Below, in pieces: positions 8,238-15,922 of a stretch of 32,643 bases of DNA. How positions within the stretch are numbered: the first letter of the stretch is position 1; each line of letters starts with the position of its first letter. A program made the translations under genes and the position numbers. The stretch comes from an uncultured Prevotella sp. GTDB taxonomy: Bacteria > Bacteroidota > Bacteroidia > Bacteroidales > Bacteroidaceae. The notes under the pieces were generated by a model. The model was not told where the DNA came from. It made no database searches and saw nothing but the letters and a program-made list of their open reading frames with translations. Where the stretch lies: assembly GCA_946404405.1 (NCBI GenBank), contig CAMJDL010000037.1, forward strand, positions 1 through 32,643, in the 5' to 3' direction.

Positions 8238-9701
8238 ATGAAGATTGGATTTGATAACGAGAAATATCTGAAGATACAGTCAGAGCATATCCGTGAGAGG
8301 ATAGCACAGTTCGATGGCAAGTTGTATCTGGAGTTAGGTGGCAAACTATTCGACGACCATCATGCATCGCGCGTACTGCCTGGTTTTAAGCCAGACTCAA
8401 AACTCAGAATGTTGGCACAATTACGCGACCAGTTGGAGATTGTCATCGTAGTATCGGCAGAAGATATCGAGAAGAATAAGGTTCGTGCCGACCTGGGTAT
8501 CACCTACGATGAAGACGTGCTGCGACTGCGCGAGGAATTCATGGATCGTGACTTTATGGTGGGTTCGGTAGTCATCACGCATTACAATGGCCAGAATGCT
8601 GCCGACCAGTTCCGTCATCGCTTGGAGCGCATGGGCATCAAGTCGTACGTGCATTACCTCATCGACGGCTATCCCCACAACGTTGAACTCATTGCCAGTG
8701 ATGATGGCTTTGGCAAGAACGACTATGTGGAGACGTCACGCGAGTTGGTTATTGTGACTGCACCAGGTCCTGGTTCTGGTAAGATGGCTGTATGCCTCAG
8801 TCAGTTGTATAACGAAAACAAGCGCGGCATACGTGCCGGTTATGCCAAGTTTGAGACTTTCCCCGTATGGAACTTGCCATTGAAGCATCCTGTCAACATC
8901 GCCTATGAGGCTGCCACTGCCGACCTGAACGATGTGAACATGATTGACCCGTTCCATCTGGAAGCCTACGACAAGACGGCTATCAACTATAATCGCGACA
9001 TCGAGATATTCCCCGTTTTAAATGCCTTGTTCGAGGGCATCTACGGCGAGAATCCTTATAAGAGTCCCACGGATATGGGCGTCAACATGGTGGGCTTCTG
9101 TATCTCTGACGATGAGGTTTGCTGCAATGCCAGTCGTGACGAGATTATCCGCCGTTACTATGCTGCCACCAACAAGATGGCAGACGGCATTGATAACGAG
9201 CGCGAAGTCAACAAGATTCTGATGCTCTTCAGTCAGGCTAAGATTACCACCGCCTATCGTCGTGTGACAGTAGCAGCACAGGCTAAACAGGAACTGTCAG
9301 GCCATACGTCATCAGCTATGGAACTGGAGGACGGCACCATCATTACTGCCAAGAGCTCTCCCCTACTCGGCTGTTCTGCAGCACTCTTGCTGAATGCAAC
9401 CAAGCATCTGGCAGGTATTGACCATGAGGCCAAGCTGATTCCGCAGAGTCTTATCGAACCCATCCAGAAGACGAAGATAGAATATTTGGGCGGACGTAAT
9501 CCACGTCTACATACTGACGAGGTCTTGGTAGCCCTCTCGGTATTGTCAAAGGATGACGACCAATGTCGTCAGGCTTTGTCACAATTGCCAAAACTGCGTG
9601 GCTGTCAGGTACACTCTACTGTGATGCTGTCGGAAGTCGATCGCAAGATTTTCAAGAAGTTAGGATGTGGTCTGACCTGCGACCCAGTGAAGAAAAAGTG
9701 A
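8238..9701 (+). CDS. DUF1846 (UPF0371-type) domain protein
   Basis: 487 residues, full length for the family. Conserved blocks include the start MKIGFDNEKYLKIQSEHI, GGKLFDDHHASRVLPGF, ITHYNGQNAADQFRHRLE and TAPGPGSGKMAVCLSQLY, the last a glycine-rich nucleotide-binding-like loop. The protein has no signal peptide or membrane segment and is cytoplasmic. Members have been structurally solved, but no reaction is firmly assigned as far as I know. The gene begins 19 nt after yidC. After its stop there are only 48 nt, including a heptamer array, before the S9 peptidase. Confidence 0.93.
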   Translation: MKIGFDNEKYLKIQSEHIRERIAQFDGKLYLELGGKLFDDHHASRVLPGFKPDSKLRMLAQLRDQLEIVIVVSAEDIEKNKVRADLGITYDEDVLRLREEFMDRDFMVGSVVITHYNGQNAADQFRHRLERMGIKSYVHYLIDGYPHNVELIASDDGFGKNDYVETSRELVIVTAPGPGSGKMAVCLSQLYNENKRGIRAGYAKFETFPVWNLPLKHPVNIAYEAATADLNDVNMIDPFHLEAYDKTAINYNRDIEIFPVLNALFEGIYGENPYKSPTDMGVNMVGFCISDDEVCCNASRDEIIRRYYAATNKMADGIDNEREVNKILMLFSQAKITTAYRRVTVAAQAKQELSGHTSSAMELEDGTIITAKSSPLLGCSAALLLNATKHLAGIDHEAKLIPQSLIEPIQKTKIEYLGGRNPRLHTDEVLVALSVLSKDDDQCRQALSQLPKLRGCQVHSTVMLSEVDRKIFKKLGCGLTCDPVKKK

Positions 9702-9713
9702 AAACGCTACGCT

Positions 9714-9748
9714 AGTGAATAGTGAAAAGTGAATAGTGAATAGAGAAA
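9714..9748 (+). repeat. Heptamer array, 5 units (AGTGAAT-like), abutting a start codon
   Basis: Five 7-nt units (three AGTGAAT, one AGTGAAA, one AGAGAAA) total 35 bp and end one base before the ATG at 9750. The array is the entire ribosome-binding region of the S9 peptidase gene. It is A/G-rich with no Shine-Dalgarno-like GGAGG. Confidence 0.92.
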
Positions 9749-9749
9749 T

Positions 9750-11972
9750 ATGAAGAAAGTACTAACCATAGCTATGCTGGCACTGATGGTGCTGGGCAAT
9801 GCAAACGCAGGAGAAAACGTGAACACCGGAAAGAGTAATATCAAGCTGAAGAGCCGCATGATGACACCCGAAGCCCTATGGGCTATGGGACGTATCGGTG
9901 GTGTGGAAGCGTCGCCTAACGGACAGAAGGTGGTGTATCAGGTTGGCTACTACAGCGTCAAGGCCAACAAGAGCCGTCAGGTCATCTGTGTGATGAATGC
10001 TGACGGCAGCGACAACAAGCAGCTGAGTACCAGTCAGAAAAGTGAGACCGACCCTACATGGCTCGACAACGAGACCATCGCCTTTACCAGCGGTGGTGAA
10101 GTATGGAGCATGAAGGCCGACGGCAGCGAGCGTAAGCAGCTGTCGAAGACCGATGGCAAGGTGGAGGGCTTCAAATTTTCACCAGACCGTTCGAAAGTCA
10201 TCATCATCAAGAGCATCGACTTCAACGAGATTATCAAGAAGAACCCCGACGACCTGCCCAAGGCTACTGGTCGTCGTGTCACCGACCTCATGTATCGCCA
10301 TTGGGACCACTACGTGGAAAGCATTCAGCATCCCTTCGTCGCCGATGTAGAACGTTCAACGTTCAACGTTCAATGTTCAACGTTAACCGACATCCTTAAC
10401 GGCGAGCCCTACGAATGCCCCATGGAACCTTTTGGCGGTATTGAGCAGTTGGCATGGAGTCCTGACTCAAAGACGATTGCCTATACCTGTCGCAAGAAGA
10501 AGGGTACCGACTATGCCACTTCTACCGATTCTGACATCTATTTATATAATATAAGTACGCGCGAGACCAAGAATCTCTGCAAGCCCGAAGGCTACGTGGC
10601 TCCTAAGAGCGACGCTTCGCACACGAAGGCCGATCAGGCTGTCAACAAGAACACAGCCAACGATAACCCTGGCTACGACCAGAACCCTCAGTTCTCGCCT
10701 GATGGTCAATATATCGCCTGGCAGTCGATGGCACGCGATGGTTACGAGGCTGACCTCAACCGTCTGTGTATCTATCACTTAGCTACTGGCACTAAGCGCT
10801 ATCTTAATTGGAAGAGCGATATCGAAGCCTTCTGCTGGGCACCTACAGCTAATAGTAAAAAAGTGAAAAGTACTGACCCGCAGTTCTATTTTCTGAGTGT
10901 TTGGCATGGTTGCAACAATATGTACGTAGCCAGTCAGAAAGGCGAAATTACACAATTGACTGAGACGTGGGACGACTGGACCAGTCTGCAGATGGCTAAT
11001 AACGGACAGCAGATACTGGCTACCCGCCAAAGCCTCAGCCATCCCACCGATATCTATATGGTAACGCCTGCTAATGGTAAGAAAACGAAGAAAGCTACTG
11101 TGGGCAGCGGTTTTTCCGCTGCCATCCAACAGCTGACCCACGAAAACGACCACATCCTTTCGCAGCTTACCTTTGGTAAGATGCAACAGTACTGGGTACC
11201 TACCACCGATGGCAAGAAGGAATTGGTATGGGTCATGCTACCTGCCAACTACGAAGAGGGCAAGAAGTACCCCACCCTGCTCTTCTGCGAGGGTGGCCCA
11301 CAAAGTCCTGTATCCCAGTTCTGGAGCTATCGTTGGAACTTCCAGATGATGGCTGCCAACGGCTATGTCGTTGTAGCACCTAACCGTCATGGTCTGCCAG
11401 GTTTTGGACAGGAGTGGAAGGAACAGATCTCTGGCGACTGGACTGGTCAGTGCATGGACGACTATCTGTCGGCTATCGACTTTGCTGCCGATTCTCTGCC
11501 CTTCGTTGACCGCAATCGCTTAGGTGCTGTCGGTGCTTCGTTTGGCGGTTTCAGCGTCTACTATCTCGCTGGTCATCACAACAAGCGCTTCAAGGCTTTC
11601 ATCTCACACGATGGTGCCTTCAACCTTGAGTCGATGTATACTGATACCGAGGAGGTCTTCTTCTCTAACTGGGAATACGACGATGCCTACTGGAATAAGA
11701 ACCGTACCTCACGTGCCAAGAAGACTTACGAGAATTCACCGCATAAGTTTGTCGACAAGTGGGACACGCCCATCCTGTGTATCCACGGCGAGAAGGATTA
11801 TCGCATCGTCTACAACCAAGGCATGGGAGCTTTCAATGCTGCCCGTCTGCGTGGCATTCCTGCAGAGTTACTCATCTTCCCCGATGAGAACCACTGGGTG
11901 TTGAAACCCCAGAACGGCATTCTTTGGCAGCGTACCTTCTTCGACTGGCTGGATCGCTGGCTGAAGAAATAA
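9750..11972 (+). CDS. Prolyl-oligopeptidase family (S9) serine peptidase, exported
   Basis: 740 residues. A signal peptide (residues 1-20, ending NANA) is followed by a beta-propeller of WD40/PD40-like blades (about 35-450; repeated SPDxxxIAY patterns such as WSPDSKTIAYTC and FSPDGQYIAWQS). A C-terminal alpha/beta hydrolase follows. The catalytic triad is visible: Ser597 in GASFGGFS, Asp683 in HGEKDYR, His715 in DENHWV. S9 enzymes of this kind release di- or oligopeptides from short peptides in the periplasm. The MFS transporter gene begins 47 nt downstream, suggesting linked peptide cleavage and transport (inference). Within the propeller, 10351-10385 is a heptamer array read in frame, giving the odd segment VERSTFNVQCSTLTD. 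Confidence 0.94.
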   Translation: MKKVLTIAMLALMVLGNANAGENVNTGKSNIKLKSRMMTPEALWAMGRIGGVEASPNGQKVVYQVGYYSVKANKSRQVICVMNADGSDNKQLSTSQKSETDPTWLDNETIAFTSGGEVWSMKADGSERKQLSKTDGKVEGFKFSPDRSKVIIIKSIDFNEIIKKNPDDLPKATGRRVTDLMYRHWDHYVESIQHPFVADVERSTFNVQCSTLTDILNGEPYECPMEPFGGIEQLAWSPDSKTIAYTCRKKKGTDYATSTDSDIYLYNISTRETKNLCKPEGYVAPKSDASHTKADQAVNKNTANDNPGYDQNPQFSPDGQYIAWQSMARDGYEADLNRLCIYHLATGTKRYLNWKSDIEAFCWAPTANSKKVKSTDPQFYFLSVWHGCNNMYVASQKGEITQLTETWDDWTSLQMANNGQQILATRQSLSHPTDIYMVTPANGKKTKKATVGSGFSAAIQQLTHENDHILSQLTFGKMQQYWVPTTDGKKELVWVMLPANYEEGKKYPTLLFCEGGPQSPVSQFWSYRWNFQMMAANGYVVVAPNRHGLPGFGQEWKEQISGDWTGQCMDDYLSAIDFAADSLPFVDRNRLGAVGASFGGFSVYYLAGHHNKRFKAFISHDGAFNLESMYTDTEEVFFSNWEYDDAYWNKNRTSRAKKTYENSPHKFVDKWDTPILCIHGEKDYRIVYNQGMGAFNAARLRGIPAELLIFPDENHWVLKPQNGILWQRTFFDWLDRWLKK
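10351..10385 (+). repeat. Heptamer array, 5 units (AACGTTC), inside the S9 peptidase gene
   Basis: Three perfect AACGTTC units, one AATGTTC and one AACGTTA total 35 bp. The array is translated as part of a surface loop between propeller blades. 35 is not a multiple of three, so the present frame implies a compensating change or a replacement rather than a simple insertion. Confidence 0.9.
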
Positions 11973-12019
11973 TTCGAAACATCGGAATATCGAAATAACG
12001 TAATAACGAAATAACAATA
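11973..12019 (+). repeat. Octamer array, about 6 units (ATCGAAAT/AACGAAAT-like)
   Basis: Between the S9 peptidase stop and the MFS ATG the whole 47-nt spacer follows an 8-nt period (units such as ATCGGAAT, ATCGAAAT, AACGTAAT, AACGAAAT). It directly abuts the start codon at 12020. Confidence 0.85.
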
Positions 12020-13642
12020 ATGACTCAAGCAATTCAAAAGACATTAAGAGATTCGGCAGCCATGCGTTGGACTGCCCTGCTGCTCTTGGCTATGGCCATG
12101 TTCTGTAGCTACATCTTCATGGACATCCTCTCACCCATTAAGGACCTGATGCAGGATACCCGCGGCTGGGACTCCACAGCCTTCGGTACCATGCAGGGTT
12201 CTGAGGTATTCCTAAACGTATTCGTATTCTTCCTCATCTTCGCAGGTATCATCCTCGACAAGATGGGCGTGCGTTTCACCGCTGTCCTTTCTGCAGCCGT
12301 CATGCTGGTGGGTGCCTGCATTAAGTGGTATGCCGTAACTGAGAGCTTCATGGGTAGCTCGCTTGAGGTCTGGTTCACCCAGAACCTTAACTACATCCCC
12401 ATCTTCGACGAACTGGGTGTGTCACCCTTCTATGCCGGTATGCCTGCTTCAGCTAAGTTTGCTGCCTGCGGTTTTATGATTTTCGGTTGTGGCTGCGAGA
12501 TGGCAGGTATCACTGTCAGCCGTGGTATCGTGAAGTGGTTCAAGGGCCGTGAGATGGCGTTGGCTATGGGTTCTGAGATGGCATTGGCTCGTCTGGGTGT
12601 TGCCACCTGTATGATTTTCTCGCCCTTCTTTGCCAAGTTGGGTGGTGAGGTCAGCGTCAGCCGTTCTGTTGCCTTTGGTGTCGTCCTGATGTGTATCGCC
12701 CTGATGATGACCATCGTCTACTTCTTCATGGATAAGAAGCTCGATGCACAGACTGGTGAGGCCGAAGAGAAGGACGATCCGTTCAAGATCAGCGATATCG
12801 GCAAGATTCTGAGCGACAGCGGTTTCTGGATTGTTGCCCTGCTCTGTGTGCTCTACTATTCAGCCATCTTCCCCTTCCAGAAGTATGCAGTCAACATGCT
12901 GCAGTGCAACCTGTCACTGACCGAGCCTGCCGGTGATTCCTTCTGGGCCAGTCCTTCTGTCACCATTGTCCAGTATGTCATCATGCTCGTCGTGGCTGCC
13001 GCTGGTTTCGCCTCTAACTTCCAGAAGAAGAGTGCCAGCAAGTACGGCTTACTGGCTATTAGCATCATTGCCCTCGTTACCTATTGTTACATGGGCTACA
13101 TGCGCCAGTCTGCAGAGTCTATCTTTGCCGTATTCCCATTGCTGGCTGTGCTCATCACACCTATTCTCGGCTCGTATGTCGACCACAAGGGTAAGGCAGC
13201 TTCCATGCTTGTGCTGGGATCGCTGCTGCTGATTGCCTGCCACCTGACCTTCGCCTTTATTCTTCCCCAGTTCAAGGACAGTGCTGTTGGCGGCATCGTC
13301 ATTGCCTACATCACCATCCTCGTGCTTGGTTCCAGCTTCTCTTTGGTACCTGCCTCTCTGTGGCCCTCAGTACCCAAGCTGGTCGATGCCAAGGTCATTG
13401 GTTCTGCCTACGCCCTCATCTTCTGGATTCAGAACATTGGTCTCTGGCTGTTCCCCCTGCTGATTGGTAAGGTGCTCGATGCCACCAACCCTGGTGTCAC
13501 CGACCCCACTCAGTTCGACTATACCGCTCCATTGGTCATGCTGGCCTGCCTGGGTGTTGCCGCCCTGCTCCTTGGCCTGCTTCTGAAGGTCGTTGACCGC
13601 AAGAAGGGCCTCGGACTGGAAGAGCCTAATATCAAGGAATAA
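12020..13642 (+). CDS. MFS transporter
   Basis: 540 residues with about 12 hydrophobic segments. A cytoplasmic N-terminus precedes the first helix (WTALLLLAMAMFCSYIFMDI). The loop after helix 2 carries the MFS motif-A-like ILDKMGVRFT, and the central cytoplasmic loop is charged (MDKKLDAQTGEAEEKDDPF). It acts in the inner membrane. The substrate cannot be told from sequence. Position directly after an exported S9 peptidase makes peptides a reasonable guess, though sugar or organic-anion carriers are not excluded. The gene ends at a clear terminator and is the last of the yidC-led plus-strand run. Confidence 0.88.
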   Translation: MTQAIQKTLRDSAAMRWTALLLLAMAMFCSYIFMDILSPIKDLMQDTRGWDSTAFGTMQGSEVFLNVFVFFLIFAGIILDKMGVRFTAVLSAAVMLVGACIKWYAVTESFMGSSLEVWFTQNLNYIPIFDELGVSPFYAGMPASAKFAACGFMIFGCGCEMAGITVSRGIVKWFKGREMALAMGSEMALARLGVATCMIFSPFFAKLGGEVSVSRSVAFGVVLMCIALMMTIVYFFMDKKLDAQTGEAEEKDDPFKISDIGKILSDSGFWIVALLCVLYYSAIFPFQKYAVNMLQCNLSLTEPAGDSFWASPSVTIVQYVIMLVVAAAGFASNFQKKSASKYGLLAISIIALVTYCYMGYMRQSAESIFAVFPLLAVLITPILGSYVDHKGKAASMLVLGSLLLIACHLTFAFILPQFKDSAVGGIVIAYITILVLGSSFSLVPASLWPSVPKLVDAKVIGSAYALIFWIQNIGLWLFPLLIGKVLDATNPGVTDPTQFDYTAPLVMLACLGVAALLLGLLLKVVDRKKGLGLEEPNIKE

Positions 13643-13660
13643 TCCCTAAGTTCAATAATG

Positions 13661-13705
13661 ACGAGCCGTAACCTCACTGCCAACGAGATTACGGCTCGTT
13701 TTTTT
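13661..13705 (+). terminator. Intrinsic terminator after the MFS gene
   Basis: An 11-bp perfect stem (ACGAGCCGTAA at 13661-13671 with its complement at 13689-13699), a 17-nt loop and a run of seven T bases. It lies 19 nt after the MFS stop. Confidence 0.9.
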
Positions 13706-13807
13706 CTCTATCATCCCATTTATCTCCACCAATCATCCTTCATCCGGCAAATAGCTTGCAATTCTTTCGGAATAACACCCAACGAAGTAAAAAAGTTGTG
13801 GAAATTG

Positions 13808-13838
13808 TTGGAAGTCTCAGAAAAACTCCGTATCTTTG
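13808..13838 (+). promoter_or_regulatory. Full -33/-7 promoter for the toxin-antitoxin pair
   Basis: A -33-like TTG (13808-13810) and TATCTTTG (13831-13838) are separated by 20 nt, the classic Bacteroidetes spacing. The ATG at 13867 lies 28 nt downstream, so the longer in-frame start at 13756 is excluded. Confidence 0.7.
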
Positions 13839-13866
13839 CCCTCGTAATAAACAAAAACAGAGTTGT

Positions 13867-14085
13867 ATGTGTACAGTAACGTTAGAATATAACCACAGTA
13901 ATGCGCTTGCACGACGCAAGCTTGCAGCATTGCTGGCTACGGGACTGTTTGTCAAGTTGGGTGAAGAACCTGATGAGGCTTACAAACCTACACCCGAGGA
14001 GATTGAGGCCCATCGCCAGTGGAGAGATGCCGTTCTCGAACATTCCCGCAAGAACATGTCTCACATCATCGCTCGCTATGTATGA
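13867..14085 (+). CDS. Putative antitoxin of a MazF-type module
   Basis: 72 residues from the ATG at 13867. The protein is small and charged, with an N-terminal strand (MCTVTLEYN) that could form a ribbon-type dimer, a helix NALARRKLAALLATG, and an acidic tail (GEEPDEAYKPTPEEIEAH). It has no recognised domain that I can name. It has its own strong promoter, and its stop overlaps the start of a MazF/PemK-like gene by four bases (ATGA). This is the standard order and coupling for a type II antitoxin. The antitoxin role is inferred from size and context. Confidence 0.72.
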   Translation: MCTVTLEYNHSNALARRKLAALLATGLFVKLGEEPDEAYKPTPEEIEAHRQWRDAVLEHSRKNMSHIIARYV

Positions 14086-14423
14086 AATACCATCAAAGAG
14101 ACATTGTTGAGGTTAGTTTCCTCTTTCCTGACGGAACGTTCAAACCGCATCCAGCTATCATCGTTTCCAACGATCAGTTGCAAGAAGACGAGGACGGCAT
14201 GTTCTATCTGGTGCTCATCACATCGAACGACTGGCTTAATCCACAGTACTCATATCCGTTGAATGATGAGATGGTTGACGGCTTTACCTTCTCAAAACCC
14301 AGTCTCGTGAAGTGCCAGATTATTACGGGTTACATTGAGCGTGATGTCAATCGCCGTCTCGGCAGCATCAAACAAAAATACTTTGATGAAATAGTCGACA
14401 AGATTGTTGAATCGATATTCTAA
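14082..14423 (+). CDS. MazF/PemK-family endoribonuclease toxin (probable)
   Basis: 113 residues from the ATG at 14082, which overlaps the upstream stop. The N-terminal half shows the MazF/PemK pattern: a QRDIVEVSFLF first strand, a polar loop, HPAIIVSND (the family's RPAIVVSN strand) and a central strand FYLVLITSND. The family cleaves mRNA or other RNA at short sequences and is neutralised by the partner antitoxin. An upstream in-frame start at 14019 lies inside the antitoxin gene and is not needed. Length fits single-domain MazF proteins. Catalytic competence was not tested against a structure, so an inactive homologue remains possible. Confidence 0.75.
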   Translation: MKYHQRDIVEVSFLFPDGTFKPHPAIIVSNDQLQEDEDGMFYLVLITSNDWLNPQYSYPLNDEMVDGFTFSKPSLVKCQIITGYIERDVNRRLGSIKQKYFDEIVDKIVESIF

Positions 14424-14604
14424 ACAATAATTGTTGAACCCTTAAAACCGCAGATGCCTATGGGCTAGTAAATAGATATACGGACATATAGGATGAACAT
14501 CCACTTTTAGATTCTCGATTAACATAGATGAAGTACTTGTTCACATATTCTATGTTTAATATCCAATATTGACAACGACAATTTTTTTATAAAGAGAAAC
14601 AATT

Positions 14605-15234
14605 ATGGTTATAGTATTTATTCTTATTCCAGTTTTTGTTCTTATACTTCTGTTATGGAACATGGTAGTAGATGTTGCTAAATCAAAGAAAGAAGGTAAC
14701 ACTGGCAAGACCAGCGTCACTAAGTCTGGTATATTGTTCATCATCATTCCAGTTCTTGCTTTCTTTTGTTACCTGATACTCCCTTATTATGAGAGCCCTG
14801 CTGTACAGTTAACTGGTATGGATTTCTTTGAAGGAAACTATCCACTCTTAGACGAAGCTGCTAGGTTATATACGATGATAGCCTCTTATCTTTTCCTGCT
14901 ATGTTGTGTTGATGCACTGTTGAGCTATAAAGAAGAGTCAATTACACTTCATGTTATCTTGGGGCTATTAATGCTTCTTCCGATTGTATTCCTCAATCTA
15001 AATGTCAAATTCTACGGATTATTCCAGCATCATGGAATGGGATATAATCTCTACCTCTTCTTCACTGTACTCTATCTGCTTGTTGCATGTCTAAAAAAGC
15101 CTATAGACAAAATAGGGAGTAAGAGCACAGACAATGTAGTACATAAAGGTGGATATTGCGCCCATTGTGGGAAGCCTCTTTCTGAAGAACAATCATTTTG
15201 TCCTTATTGTGGTACGAAGAGGAATAACGATTAA
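14605..15234 (+). CDS. Membrane protein with C-terminal zinc ribbon
   Basis: 209 residues. Five hydrophobic helices are visible, starting IVFILIPVFVLILLLWNMV, then GILFIIIPVLAFFCYLILP, a pair around YLFLLCCVDALLSY and VILGLLMLLPIVFL, and a last YLFFTVLYLLVACL. The C-terminus is a double-CxxC zinc ribbon with Cys185, Cys188, Cys199 and Cys202 (YCAHCGKP and FCPYCGTK), like many zinc_ribbon_2 tails. The coding sequence and its flanks are clearly more AT-rich than the surrounding housekeeping genes, which suggests accessory DNA. No function is assigned. A truncated signal-peptide ORF follows after 14 nt. Confidence 0.75.
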   Translation: MVIVFILIPVFVLILLLWNMVVDVAKSKKEGNTGKTSVTKSGILFIIIPVLAFFCYLILPYYESPAVQLTGMDFFEGNYPLLDEAARLYTMIASYLFLLCCVDALLSYKEESITLHVILGLLMLLPIVFLNLNVKFYGLFQHHGMGYNLYLFFTVLYLLVACLKKPIDKIGSKSTDNVVHKGGYCAHCGKPLSEEQSFCPYCGTKRNND

Positions 15235-15248
15235 AGATAATAATGCTA

Positions 15249-15317
15249 ATGAGAACTAAGTTCTTTTTATTCCTTTTCTTGTCTCTATCTGCGTCACAAG
15301 GGGACAGCCCCATGTGA
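15249..15317 (+). pseudogene. Truncated gene: signal peptide only
   Basis: An ATG 14 nt after the zinc-ribbon gene opens a 22-codon frame (MRTKFFLFLFLSLSASQGDSPM, then TGA). The first 17 residues are a convincing signal peptide: Arg/Lys n-region, Phe/Leu core, SAS-Q cleavage. Coding ends where a palindrome begins (15295-15320), and no continuation is visible in any frame. The simplest reading is a secreted-protein gene cut off by insertion or deletion at the palindrome. A chance ORF or a genuine small peptide is also possible. Confidence 0.5.
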
Positions 15318-15320
15318 GGT
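15295..15320. repeat. REP-like palindrome, copy 1
   Basis: CACAAGGGG and CCCCATGTG flank ACAG with one mismatch and are followed by AGGT. It resembles a second hairpin at 31898-31922, with the same CACAAG start and TGTGAGGT end. Confidence 0.6.
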
Positions 15321-15351
15321 AACTGTGAGGTTTACCCCTTCTTTTTTACAT

Positions 15352-15399
15352 GGCTTCGTAACACTTTTTACATGGCTAACAAAAAAGTGTTGCGAAGCC
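15352..15399. repeat. Long hairpin (18-bp stem)
   Basis: Arms 15352-15369 (GGCTTCGTAACACTTTTT) and 15382-15399 pair over 18 positions with one G-U type mismatch and a 12-nt loop. It could be a transcript-end structure for the upstream genes or part of an inserted element. Confidence 0.8.
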
Positions 15400-15484
15400 T
15401 TCCTGCAAGAAATACATAGGCAGGTGCTGATTGGGGCAAGAACAAGGTAATAGTTTACCAGGTTTGTTATTACACTATATTACT

Positions 15485-15814
15485 GCGCTAGTTATTCCAA
15501 CTACTATGCTTGTAAATTTCATAACTACGCTTTCTATTACAACAGGAAGCGTAGTTATTATGATTACTGGCTGCGTAATTGAGAACTACTAAACGTGCGA
15601 TATCCAAACTGCGAACAAGCGATAAGCGGAAGGGCCGCTTGCTTATCGCTCAAGGGGTGGAAGCGATAAGCTCAAAGGCCACAAGCGATAAGCGCGTGAG
15701 GTACGAACGATATCCTCGTGTCCAGCCTACAATGGTTACTGATACAGCAAATCATTGAAACGCTGATAGCAACACATTAAAACGCTCACAGTAAAACAAT
15801 GTATCAATTCCTAA
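15485..15814. repeat. Diverged 22-bp tandem array
   Basis: Laid out in rows of 22 from 15485, adjacent units align without gaps. Units at 15617, 15661 and 15683 share AAGCGATAAGC in the same phase, and the 15617 and 15661 units match at 18 of 22 positions. The unit at 15639 carries the same core inverted. Units at 15595 and 15705 have CGATATCC. Units at 15749 and 15771 share CATT, AAACGCT and AG columns (16 of 22). Periodicity is strong in the middle and weak at both ends. Confidence 0.75.
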
Positions 15815-15838
15815 CGTTGGGGCATCGACAAATAAGAC

Positions 15839-15922
15839 GTACTTATTGAAAATTAAAGCGGAAGTATTTGGAAATAAAGCCGGAGTATTGGATAATAATG
15901 CCGGAGTATTGCACAAGAAGAA
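15839..15922. repeat. 21-bp tandem array, about 4 units
   Basis: Units beginning at 15839, 15860, 15881 and 15902 share a GGAGTATTGG...AATAAAGC pattern. The middle two are the clearest. It ends about 6 bp before the stop codon of the minus-strand gene at 15928. Confidence 0.72.

Noticed and set aside
10854..10874. Possible further heptamer array (AGTAAAA, AAGTGAA, AAGTACT) in the S9 peptidase gene
   Set aside because: Only three diverged units within Lys/Ser codons; too weak to separate from chance.
13756..13866. N-terminal extension of the antitoxin
   Set aside because: It spans the -33/-7 promoter at 13808-13838.
14424..14604. Regulatory element between the toxin and the zinc-ribbon gene
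   Set aside because: AT-rich sequence with only a short AACAAT/ATTGTT dyad right after the toxin stop; no convincing promoter box or structure.
15485..15922. CRISPR array
   Set aside because: There is no constant repeat separated by unique spacers. Units are contiguous 21-22 bp and diverge gradually, and no cas gene is present.
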